Assembly (NCBI RefSeq): GCF_000003605.2
Contig: NW_003126929.1
Location: 35,611-57,608 of the forward strand
Length of the DNA: 21,998 nucleotides
Source: Saccoglossus kowalevskii
Lineage: Eukaryota; Hemichordata; Enteropneusta; Harrimaniidae
Reading direction: 5' to 3'
Position numbers and translations under genes: made by a program. This document shows positions 1-11,069 of the stretch, one piece after another. How positions within the stretch are numbered: the first letter of the stretch is position 1; each line of letters opens with the position of its first letter. The notes beneath the pieces were generated by a model that saw only the letters and a list, made by a program, of their open reading frames with translations, searched no databases and was not told the origin of the DNA.

Positions 1-2794
1 TTCGTCTAATGAACAGATTTAACGAATAATTATTTGTATACAGCATAAGTAAAATGCGTTCTGTCGAATTGGCGCGATTATTATAATATTATTACATGCA
101 GTATTAATATCACTGAATACGTTTTAATTGTATCCCATTTACATCCTGCTTTAACCATTTAGATAATTTGATCATGCCATTTGCAGTTTGGCATAGTTGC
201 CTCCGTGAAGGGCATCTGGTACCGTCAGTGTCGCCATCTTTGTTGGTGGTTAATAACCCCCTAATTTCAGCTTCTCAGCGTATATAAACGCCAGCATCAA
301 TATAAATTGGTTCTGATAGATGAAATGTTTTAAAGCATAGCTGTGGTGTATTCTTACAAACTAAGGGATTGATTTCTCTGAAACTCAGTCAGAAACTGAT
401 ATCAAATTTCATTATTACACCGCTCATTTAGGGTAAGCAACTACACGCGTCAACACAGTCTGGTGGACGCAGTATTCAAAGCTGTGGGGTCGAAGAAAGT
501 CGTATATATCAAGCAATTTACTACACGACATTCCTTGCATATTCGTGTTTCTAGTTTCAAGAATGTGTTTGTGTACATACTCTAGAAATAGTAAATGTCG
601 TTTCTGAAACATTTGGAATCTATTATATGACCCAGTTTGCGGCGTTATTATTTATAATTACTGAGAAAATAAGTTAATCACAATTTTTATAATACATAAT
701 TATGTGAAATATGACATACACAATCGGGATTGAAAATAATTATATTTTCAATATAGCGAGTATTGCCGTATGCAAGTAATATTGTTAGAACTTATAATGT
801 TTGTCTTTTAATATTTTGCTGACTAATTGGAATACATTTAGAAAATGAGTAGTCTACAAATAGGTATCAAATTCAGAGATTGTCTGGATAAATATAGTAT
901 AATTGCAAGATAAAACAATGTCGTGGGGATGACAATGTGTCAATAAGAATCACTTTACCAGACAGAAGAATGAACTTTATGCGTGCAAGGGTCTGTGGGT
1001 GATGTCTATTGAGAAAGTACCTCTCCATATCCAGACAGTTATCGTAACCGCAGATGAGAATAAAAATCCGTACAATGAATTGTAATCACACACAATTGTT
1101 TCAACTTGTTTAATTTTACATTACGTCACACTTGGCACAGTGTTGCTAAAGTGAGCCCCTTTGAATCATTAGAAAAGCGCTTATCCACCAATCCCGCTAC
1201 GATTTGAAGGCACGGCAAACCTAACTAACATTTTTAATATTTTATCAAGTAATATGTGAGTATCCGTTACAATTATATGCAAACTCGCATGATACGATAA
1301 CCTTTATAAAAACAACAGACGGTCGAGTGGAAAGGCGATATAGCGCATCTTGTTTCCAGCTGCCCTCTATGTGACACGGAGAACGGACTGACTGATATTT
1401 TATAAGTGCAATAGCTTTGTTGGTTTAAACTTTCACAACATCAACATCAATATTATGGTAAACTGAATAGAGGAATAAAATATGCACTTGGAATGAAAAT
1501 ACCCAGCGATTACATCCTTGTTCAATCATTGTCTCTTTCAATGGCATATTTGACGCAACAACCCGGTCTTTCTTTCACCATGTACGAATCGTGGTCAAAT
1601 GAGACAATAGAATATGTAGCATTAACTTATACAATAGTGGAATCCTATTACGTATGTTAAAATTAAATATTATTATTATGTTGAAATGCACAAAATGTAG
1701 CACTTCCAATTGTACCTTTTCTATAGCCGTCACAGCAGTCTGAATGAGTTGGAAAAAACTGTATAAACGATAAACCCTAACGTTAAAGTCACGATGGCGG
1801 AATGAAACGGGACATACAGCTATATAGGTACGTTGTATGTTTGATGTTCTTAATATGTGAGTGTAGTGCGAAAATGATATCGTGTGTTGACTGAGGGGTT
1901 ATCAGGAGTCGCACCTACAAAACCTTCCATAGAAAGTTCCTATTCCACATTAGTAGATATGTATATCCATGAGTAACTTACTTGGAATGTCTAAAAAATA
2001 ACACAGCAGGTCGAAGTTCATATTGTCAAACATTCTCATCGCTACATCTATTTTTGCTAATTGGATGCATTTCATGCAATGATTAGACAATTGTGTTATT
2101 GCAGCCGCAGCGGAAGAGTGATACGAAACATGATTATTTAACCTAGCATATGGAGTTTATTAATAAAAAAAGTACACCAGAGCTGAATTGTTTATATATA
2201 TAAATAAAAGTGCGAATCGCAGGTTCCTAGATGAGAGGAGGTAATCTTCAGATGGAAATCCTTAAGTCTGTTTGAAATTCTAAAATAATGTATCTGTACT
2301 AATCAAAGTAAACTCCTGTCAACTCACAAAGCACCATTATATATGATGTGTCGTGTAACCATAAATTAAATCAATGTAATATATTTGAAACTATACATAA
2401 CTTATGAGCAATTGTACAATTGTTCTGTTGTTATAATAATGTACAATGCCAATTTTATAGGGCTATTGACTGCATTTTTTATTCAATGTTTAGGTATATG
2501 TTTAATTCATTAGCAGGAACACAACTACTCTCGTGATACAGATATAAGTTTTAGGCATATTAGGAATATATAAACTTGGAATATTGGAATACAATATTTG
2601 GAATTCTCATTTACTAATATGGTTGAATGAAATTACCCCGTAAAATACCGCAAAATTACGGCACGCTGGTAATACGGTGACAGATGGATAATAGTATTAT
2701 AAAAATAAACATGGCTGCCACATGGTTGTTCTAAACATTTTGGATTTCGGCATTCCCATTATGTATTCTTGGAAGGAAAAATGTATAATAATAA
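1..2794. other. Non-coding AT-rich stretch
   Basis: No credible exon on either strand. A TATATAAACG motif at 281-290 could be a core promoter element but leads to no recognisable coding sequence. TCGCCATCTTTGTTG at 231-245 is the exact reverse complement of a segment inside the MITE at 10819-10833 and may be a remnant of a related repeat. Confidence 0.6.
2406..2425. repeat. 20-bp palindrome with one mismatched pair
   Basis: The core CAATTGTACAATTG (2409-2422) is perfect. The outer three pairs include one mismatch. Confidence 0.6.
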
Positions 2795-2922
2795 GATTAT
2801 TGTGAGAATACCTCAAAGTATGCACTCAGACAGTACGCCGTCGCATCGACCTCCGCAGGGCGTCGGTCGATACTTCCGCTGTACTATCTTCGTGCATACT
2901 TTGAGGTATCCTCGTAATAACC
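2795..2922. repeat. Long imperfect inverted repeat (hairpin of ~57-bp arms, 13-nt loop)
   Basis: The left arm is 2795-2851 and the right arm 2865-2922, with a 13-base loop at 2852-2864. Read against each other the arms match at about 46 of 57 positions, including 18 consecutive pairs (ATACCTCAAAGTATGCAC) and a run of seven (ATCGACC) next to the loop. The inner half is CpG-rich (several TCGA and CGTCG motifs), unlike the AT-rich surroundings. It could be a fold-back MITE or the stem of a hairpin RNA. The stem is longer than usual for an animal microRNA precursor. No target duplication is evident. The open frames crossing it on both strands are by-products of the repeat. Confidence 0.8.
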
Positions 2923-3548
2923 TCATAGTAGTTAATATCATACTGATCACCAAAATAATAGTCAAAAAGATCAAATGCAAACAATATGTTATTTTATGGC
3001 TGATATGCAAATCGCATGAGTCGAAATTATGGATGCTTGGGTTCGATGTATTTGAAATGCACGTTTAGTCTTTGATGTAGATGTTAAAATACGTTTAACA
3101 AAATTCGCTATGACTCATACAAAAGCGGGCGTGAGTCTGAATATATTTACATGCGAATAGAATGGAACACAGGGCCAACCAATCACTGAACGGAATTTGA
3201 AGTAGGTCACAACCGTGAGCGCACTTTCTTGGCGGTTTTCTGAGAATATGTGTAATAATATGATAGCCCCACGGCCACGACCGCTCGGAAAATCTGTGCA
3301 TCGCTAATAAAATACGGTCGCAGGATAAACTGCATCACTCGTGAAAATAACTTGCATAAAGTCATATGGGATTCTGTCATATGATTTATCAAGATACTCA
3401 AATGTCATCAGATGTCAGATGTGTTATTATGAGAGTATTGAATTGAGATAACAGAATGGTAAACGTTTTTTTAAATACGCCAGTGGCATGGCAGCTCATG
3501 GCGCACACGGTCGTTATTCTGCATTTAATCAAACGCACCATCAGGCAA

Positions 3549-3562
3549 ACTAGTCGACTAGT
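3549..3562. repeat. 14-bp perfect palindrome ACTAGTCGACTAGT
   Basis: The sequence is self-complementary with a central TCGA. It is short enough to be chance. Confidence 0.6.
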
Positions 3563-3921
3563 GAACTGTTATTGTAGAAGTCTGAACACACTGTTGATTG
3601 CTAAATGTTCAGAGCATTTCGCTAATTTCAATCACAGTGTATTGTTTACATTCATATACCCATATTTATATAATTTGCATAATACCAATTCCTTTATTTT
3701 TTATGTTTTATATAGATTTAAAATAAAATACTATATATTATACAAATCCAACATTACAAAGTAAGATGAACACCACATAGCAACACACTACCAACTTGTG
3801 ATGGCAACATGCAGAGTTTCACTTTGTACGTTGTAATATTAGTTTATACTGTCTGTACAGATAGTTGCATACTGTATGTCGTAGTCGGACACGTTCAAAT
3901 CAGTAAACATGTGTTCAACTC

Positions 3922-3942
3922 ATATTGATTATAAATCAATAT
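3922..3942. repeat. Small inverted repeat (9-bp arms, 3-nt spacer)
   Basis: ATATTGATT, then ATA, then AATCAATAT. It is AT-rich and lies in non-coding sequence. Confidence 0.6.
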
Positions 3943-5610
3943 AAGTAGATCCCATAGTAGCCGTCAAATTAATGCTAATATTACTAGAATCCCAAACATA
4001 TGTGGTCTAGCAGCGATATACGGTGCAGGAAACATACTTCCCTGGCTCAAAGAGTCTTTGTTTAGTTCAAGTAGTCTATGTCACATAAATCATTGGCAGC
4101 CATTTAGTAGTCTTTGCTTACGTTTAATGAAAGAAGTCAGTTGACGTTTTACTGAACGATGACGTCATGGGTCGATGTGTATGGCATCCCACCGCTGCAA
4201 CCGAAGTGTGTTACATCCTCCCTGTAGATAAGGTGGCATGGAAATGAAAACACAAAGTATCGACTTTTATCAAGTCATGTATTTTAAATCCTCTATATGG
4301 TACATTAAAGATTATAAACTGGGGGAAACAGTATGCTGGCTTAACGTGGCTATTTTTAAAGACACTGAGTTGGCGGGGAGCCTGCTAATTACGATGTGGA
4401 ATCGATTAGCCCTAGGGTCAATCACGTTGCAAGAATGTGCATGTGTTTCGTTTTCTCAAATAACGAACCCATGTCTACCCTGTTCTGACATTAACTATTC
4501 TCTTCAGATTCTTTGTCATGCTATAAACATAACAAAATGAGGATACAGTAGAGTATAATGCGTGTCAGAAACTCATTACATCGCGAACAATTGAAAATGA
4601 GTGAGTCACACCCTGACATGATATTCGCCTGACCCTGACCAGACGTATTATTCACGTTTCGACGCAAGAAAAATTGGAATCTGAGTAAATGCTATTCTAA
4701 TAATGAACAAAGATATTTGAATGACAATGAAACACGTCATAATAATTATAAAATTATATTGAATATAGACATCATGCAATACAGCAATCAAATTGAGTTG
4801 CACCAACACAGGTTTCAATCGACGTCACTGGTGTGGCCAGTATAAATATATGGGCAGTGAAAAGGCGTTCAATCAACTCCACAAGTATTACATTCAATGC
4901 AGAACTATATAGAAAGCACACAAGTACGAAAGAGCGCGTGCCTGCAATATACCGCTGATGAGATTAAGCTTCTACCTAAAAAAAGGAAAGAAGTTAAACA
5001 TGGAGAAGGTTGAGCATGGGGAATGGTGAATTTTTTTTTTTAAATAGTTAAAAGAAACACACATAAATATTTACAAAAACATTTACAGCAACAGTTATTG
5101 GAAATTGCGTAAGAAACGGCCTTCCTGCTCTTGACATATCCAAGGACAAGTAAGTTTCTTCCTCGAAAAGACATTTATGTTTTTGCGTACGTGTGTATTT
5201 CCGGCTTCGAATGCAACTTATGTTGTATGTTATAAGCTATATGCAGTCTTTGTAATGTATTCCTTTATTTGCATTAGGCAGTCACGTATTAATATCGAGC
5301 AGCTCTTCATAAAGATGCATTCAACGATGCAGTCGATATAATTTCAAAGAGCAACCGTTAAAGACAAAATACCAAGGTCGCGTAATCGACCATGGTATGT
5401 TACGACCGATTATTCACTTAAAATACTTCGCTCAAGAGAAAATGTTATGCATATCCACTCAACGTGTCAACTTAAATTATAAAATGTAAAACGGACAGTG
5501 GGCAGGCGAGATAGTGATATAACGTGGAGCAAGTAGAAAATAGATAAATTCCAATAAGATACGTGGCTGATGGTAATGTACATGAAAACACAAGTGCATC
5601 ACACTCATAA

Positions 5611-5642
5611 TCTCGCTACTGATGATTGGCAGTAGCAAGAGA
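5611..5642. repeat. Small hairpin (GCTACTG/CAGTAGC)
   Basis: Seven-base arms at 5615-5621 and 5630-5636 enclose an 8-base loop. A further TCTC/GAGA pairing follows after a 2-base bulge. No family could be assigned. Confidence 0.5.
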
Positions 5643-7246
5643 ATTTGATATGCTTAGTAAAATGAAACTGAAATTCCTCTTTGTACATTTCTACAATCCT
5701 AGCTAGGACTCAACAAACATAATGATATAATTATAATAATAATTTAATTATGACTTTTGTGCCAATGTTCAATTACGTATTATGATATTATATTCATATT
5801 CACACTTTCCCATTTTTTTAAAGCCAGACAGTGATTCGACGATTACTCAAATACGGAAACTATTTTGCTATGTGAGCTAAATTATTAATTTGTAATATTA
5901 TGCACGTTAGAAACTTCACACGTATTGTTTATGCCCACTGATTGTCATATGTGTTTTACACTTCACTATTACCGAGCGAACGATAGTGGACTGGGAATGA
6001 GCAAACAAAAAAGTTGGCGGAAGTAGAAAATTACGCAAACAGTCACATACTAATTGTAATTTATAACTTCTTGTCTAAATTCATCCATTGACCGCGTAGG
6101 TATACACAAATGGCGAATGACGTGACAGTTATTTTATTTAAGAACAAATTAACACTTTCAAAATCCGTTACTCAATTACTTTACTGAACATTATAGCTAA
6201 TCGTGATCAACAAAATTTCACTTCATGTTTTCAAATTAAGCTTATGAAATGACTGCGATGAGTACTCCTTCAGTACCTGCATTAGCAAGGCATTTAATTT
6301 CTCAAGGAAATACCTACAGCATATATAGATTGGTGAAACAAATGTACGAAGAAGAGGCTTTTACACGACACACTCTCCATTGATAGAGTCTTATTACTCG
6401 TGACGTTGGTATTTTGAATCAGCAAATTCACAAGATTACTTCTAAATACCACAGGGATAGTGAGGTAATTAATTATCTATAATTATTTCAATGTACGTCA
6501 GTATTACCCAAGTCATGTCATGAAGGTTCTGTTTTATCAGCGTTGTTTTTCTGTCAGCAGTTTATCTACACGGAATTCCTGGAAGGATTCTTCACTATTG
6601 TCAGACAGGTTAACCAGTAATGGAAACATTTTCATGAAACAAGGAACACCCGATTTCATTTTTGGGGAGATCTGAAGCAGGTTGCTAGTGAAACATAAAA
6701 CTAATGTGTGTATGTTTGTCTGTGAAGAATGTTTGGTGGGGTTGTTCTGTAGACAAGGACATCAGATGTACAAAAATGAGTACAAGAGATTACAGGTATG
6801 TGTATGGATATGTACTGAGCGACTTACAGTGCTTTCTATATTCTTATATATTTGCAAGAACATCGGGTATGATATTGTGCAGCGGGTGTCACATCAACGA
6901 TCGTATAGAAAAAAGTCAGCATCTCGATCGGACTGTTTAAAAGATAAGTTATTCTAAACCAGTTTGAAACAAATGTCACAAATTAGGTCGTCTTTGAGCT
7001 GTTATCACAGGAATACGTTCGATAAGCAGTAGACATATCCAGAATGACATAATTAAATTTATATTACTTGTTTACACCTAGTTATACGAATCAAACTGTA
7101 CATATAATTATATTTTTATCACGTATGTCCACCAAGTTTACGTTGTAATAAGTCAGTAAATCATGATAAATACTAGTATCATAACCAGTACTACACACGC
7201 TATTAATAAAATAATAATAATAATTTCCACATCTAATTTCTCTTAA

Positions 7247-7262
7247 ATATATATATATATAT
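7247..7262. repeat. (AT)8 tract in an AT-rich stretch
   Basis: A short AT dinucleotide run within about 120 bases (7200-7320) of almost pure A/T, including ATA trinucleotide runs before it. Confidence 0.9.
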
Positions 7263-9598
7263 TAAATATAATAATATAATTTCTTTTCATCGTAGTACAA
7301 TAAAGTATTTATAAATATATTAGTTGAAGTCTAGAATAGTGATTGAATTTGTTTATGATAACACGCGATTTGACGAGTGTGAATAATTTTGTTTTACAAA
7401 AAGTAGTTAACCAACGAAAAACTGCCTATCGAGGTCATTGTGACGTCACATAAGACTTGCATAGTCGTTTACTGAATAGTATATACATTTTACAAGACAA
7501 AATAAATCGGGTTATGGGAAATGCTACTTGTTCCCACATTTGTTGTGTAAAGCAGCCGTTCTCCTATGTTTACATGCAAGGGAATAGTAGCAAGTGACTT
7601 GACACTGGGCCTTCTCCACAAACCTCCTTCAAATACATAAGGATAAATAGCATTACTTTTCCTAAATGACGATGTTTAATTAAGACCCGTGTTCTGCAAG
7701 ACAACATCGTTTCAGTTATGTTCATATATAGGGTATTATTGTATTATTTGGAACGGGTGCCCACCGGGAAGTTCGAGGCAAATAACGAATTCTGGAAACG
7801 CCATCTGAAAACGAGACTGGATGTCATTTGCTCTCGGTTTGTTGTGTGCGTGTCATCGTGCGACTAAAATAAAGTATCTGTGCTAAACTGTTTAAAATGT
7901 TGCAATAGTTTACTGTGATGGGTGTTATAACATTGTAAAGACGATATCGATGTGACTCTGGCTCTGAGTGTCAATGTATGCAGCGTATACGTGGGTACAT
8001 CCAGTCACATGTACACATGTTTGAACCAATGAATATTTCACACCAGACACCTTATGTACACACATTAATTTTCTGTTATTTTAAGTCACGTGATAGTAAT
8101 TTCAAGGATGTTATTTATAGTCACAACAATAAGGTATGAAATGTATGACTAATGACTGCACATTGTCACCGATTGTATTGCAAGTCGTGTAGTTTGCATA
8201 CAAGTTTTCTAATTGACATAACTCCGTATATTCGTTCGAATTGAAATAACTGAAGCTTATAGTATAATCATTATATTTTATTGTATAACCTGATCATACG
8301 TAATGTATTTTCCTATCTAATCTGACCCCTGTCAGCTGCATGGTGCTTGTACAACTTGTGATATTGGGACCAAGCAAAATTCTGAACAAATTTCCAAGAT
8401 GAAAAGATTATAATAACAATAAAGGCACGGTCTTGATTTTGACAGATGAACGGTACACAGCACAGTCTAGTAAATTACGGTGAAATCAAAAACTGTCCGG
8501 ATATTATTTAACGTTACAAAAACGCTGCAAGATACTGTGCTGTTGTCATGACCAAATACGGCATTTGGGACAACGCCATCATTAGCAGCGAACACGTGTA
8601 TCAGATTTGACTCGATCGACGTCTTTGTATTATCACGTTATATTTGTTATTACTCTGAAAGTACAAGCTAATGCCGTCTTTAATTATGGGCCCATTGACC
8701 CATGCTGTTAATAAGTGATGCCGTCCCGTGAGGCCAATTAAGACGGTAAAACATATATTAATATCCATCATCAAATACTGTAAAACATGTTGAAAATGCG
8801 GCATGCAATTTCAGCGAATTGTGGTAAAATGACGTAATAGCAAAATGTTGATTTAGCGAATCTCTCTTGTCATTGTTGATTTCTTTTTTTGGCGGCCATT
8901 TTGAATATATAATAAAGTCATTAGCGACATCTTGAATTAGCGCATCAGTTCTCTCGCTAAATTCGCGAAAAAGACATATTTTACAGTAAGTCACTACTTT
9001 CGCGTGGTGGTATTACCACCTGTTTGCGCACATACCTACGTATCGCAAAGTGTATGACGCGTGTCCAGGAACTCTGTGAACGCCGCCCTACTTTACAACA
9101 AAACGAATCCAAGCGCTGAAAAGAATATTTATGAAGTATTGAAGAGGATGTATAGTAGGTTGATTTAAACAACCTCAATTAAAAAAAAACATCCTAACCC
9201 GACGAGGTGGTCATAAAAGAGAACAGCTGTCACTCAAATCAATTGAATTGCGATAAACCAATTTACGCTGGGTCGTCATTATAATTTACATAATTTGTTT
9301 TTAAACGAGTGAATATTGCTGCAGGGGGGAAATACTCGCGCATGAATATATGCATTTAAAACACACTTGTGACGTCCAACTATTTTATTGTACGGTTATT
9401 ATCTGCGGGAATAACCACTGAGTCAGGCGTGCCACCTGGAGATTTTCTAGGTAGTTCGAGAACCATCCAGAGTTTCTCCATGTTAAGTTCTAAGCCACCC
9501 AAAATGTGTTCTAGAATTCATCCGCACATCTCCAATGATAAATATGAGTTCAACGTCCTCTTCAATTTTCAAATAATGTTGTTATTGGCAATACCCTG

Positions 9599-9668
9599 TA
9601 ATCGAACCCAGTTTAGATCAGCCAAGCTGTAGGGGAGTCGCTCTACTAACTGCGCTAAGCTGGTGAAT
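9599..9668 (-). mobile_element. tRNA-derived SINE head (A and B boxes)
   Basis: On the minus strand an A-box-like segment (TAGCGCAGTTAGTAG, complement of 9643-9657) is followed about 49 bases later by a B box (GGTTCGATTA, complement of 9599-9608). This is the layout of an RNA polymerase III internal promoter in a tRNA. The D arm is recognisable, but the anticodon stem does not pair and there is no convincing acceptor stem, so this is not a working tRNA gene. The SINE body should continue to lower coordinates, possibly to the AATAAAATA-like tail at about 9380-9390 on the minus strand. That 3' boundary is uncertain. Confidence 0.6.
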
Positions 9669-9689
9669 GGTGGATGAATGCAATGAATG

Positions 9690-9690
9690 A

Positions 9691-9782
<92 letters not shown>

Positions 9783-9797
9783 AATAAATAAATAAAA
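9690..9797. repeat. (AAAT)n microsatellite
   Basis: About 108 bp of nearly perfect TAAA repeats with one irregular unit around 9780-9784. The tract begins about 20 bases from the presumed 5' end of the SINE head. Its translation gives a spurious Tyr-Leu-Phe-Ile repeat frame on the minus strand. Confidence 0.97.
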
Positions 9798-10772
9798 CAT
9801 GTTTGCTCGTGTGGAGTAGGATTCTTCAGATGATCACAAGATACAGAAGAGACAATAGATAGTATTAACTATTGAACAGATTAACATAATTATGGCATTG
9901 CAGACTTATATACATTCTTAATTCGAGCAGGAAGGGTATCAATAAATCGTTATCACTGGGCAATAACGACACGCTGTGACTGCTGGCTATATCCATACAT
10001 CCGGCCTTATGGTCACATCAGGGAAATATGTAATTGGTTAAAAGGTCAAAGGCCGTTGTATGTGATTGGTTACATCGGAGAGACACATGATTGGGCAAGA
10101 GGTTGAACCCGAATCCGACATTGCCACCAAGCTCTGTAATTTCATTTTCAACAGCCCTCCTCCTCGAGGTTTCTGGCTTTAGCATCGCGGCCCTCGGCGA
10201 TTCTAAGCGCAAAACTGCTCGGTGTTTATTCACTACATTGCATGCATGTCACATCGTTCCAGCAATTTACAGTGTTTTATATGTCTATACAGGCGCGTTG
10301 AATGTGTGGTTTTGTTATTAATTGACGCGCAAATCAAACATGGCACTATGTCACAGACAAGCACACGCAGGCTACATTTGTCAAATTTAATTATGGTCAA
10401 TTAAACGAGACATTTTCTGGCATATAACAACACACTTGGCAATGTAGGTGGTGTCATGCACTACGTCACAAATTAAATAAATAATGCAACAACATTTATG
10501 CAATTTCGGATGTAATACAATGCTGTTTCATACGTCACGTCATTGAAAAAGAGCGATGTCGTCTGCGCCGGAAGTGGGTATTTTCAATCAAGAGACTCCC
10601 TCACTTACAATTACTTCTACTGTGCATGACATACTACCTAAGTAGAATAACCCACACTCAAGTAATTTGTCCAGTAATTCGCAACTAACATGCATTCAAC
10701 GTTCTTAATTACAAATATGATATAGGGCCAACAATATTATCTAAAGAATTAGGATCCAAAATTTCATCTTAA
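9798..10772. other. Non-coding stretch with a cluster of CCAAT boxes
   Basis: Three ATTGG motifs (CCAAT on the minus strand) lie at 10033-10037, 10065-10069 and 10090-10094, spaced 32 and 25 bases, next to a more GC-rich segment (10100-10210). This could be a minus-strand promoter or part of a repeat. Overlapping frames on both strands (10018-10321) have no recognisable domain. Confidence 0.4.
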
Positions 10773-11065
10773 AGGGTGGTAGTCGTCGCGCCGCGCCAGC
10801 GCGCGATATGGGCCTCATCAACAAAGATGGCGATTTTGACTGTTGCACACACCAACCAGTACAAACATGGAGGTTACCAAGCATGAATTAAAATCGTCTT
10901 AGTGTTTGGAAGGTATCGATGGAGTTGCCGGCAGTAATTAGTACAAGTGACGCATAAGGCAAAACTCATACTCGTGATTTCATTAGAAAGGCGCATTGGA
11001 TTATGGGAAAATCAATGTTTATCAACACTAATGTCGCACATGCGCGGCGCGACGACTACCGCCCT
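10773..11065. mobile_element. TTAA-flanked MITE, Kolobok/T2-like, copy 1 (293 bp)
   Basis: The ends form 24-bp terminal inverted repeats (10773-10796 and 11042-11065) differing at one base and beginning AGGGYGGTAGTCGTCGCG. Both sides carry TTAA (10769-10772 and 11066-11069), as expected for a target duplication. The interior has no open frame of note, so the element is non-autonomous. Known: TTAA duplications occur with piggyBac and Kolobok transposons. The junction TTAAAGGG resembles the TTAAAGGRR ends of the Xenopus T2 MITE family, which is placed in Kolobok. Superfamily assignment from so few bases is an inference. The termini are strikingly CpG-rich against an AT-rich background. Confidence 0.8.
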
Positions 11066-11069
11066 TTAA

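Larger units (their letters stand above)
2923..9360. other. Non-coding stretch, intronic or intergenic
   Basis: Open frames here (for example 3456-3764, 4238-4540 and 6682-6957) show no known domain, no convincing splice sites and AT-driven composition. Isolated perfect cAMP response elements (TGACGTCA) lie at 4160-4167 and 7441-7448. A GCGGCCATTTTGAATATA segment near 8892, with TTTAGCGA/TCGCTAAA inverted pieces around it, may be a decayed repeat. Since the receptor gene reads leftward from 18452, part of this could be its intron. Confidence 0.5.

Noticed and set aside
281-290. TATA box of a plus-strand gene
   Set aside because: TATATAAACG is a good match, but no coding sequence, splice donor or known leader follows. 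Such motifs are frequent in AT-rich DNA.
2813-3010. Minus-strand frame with a hydrophobic stretch followed by basic residues, a candidate transmembrane exon for the receptor gene
   Set aside because: It overlaps the long hairpin and begins at TTG. The nearest acceptor-like CAG would hit a stop at once in phase 1, and AT-rich codons give hydrophobic residues by chance.
4850-4860. TATAAATATA core promoter
   Set aside because: No gene follows within reach, and the composition explains it.
9599-9668. A functional tRNA gene
   Set aside because: The A and B boxes are present, but the anticodon stem does not pair and no acceptor stem or polymerase III terminator in the right place is seen.
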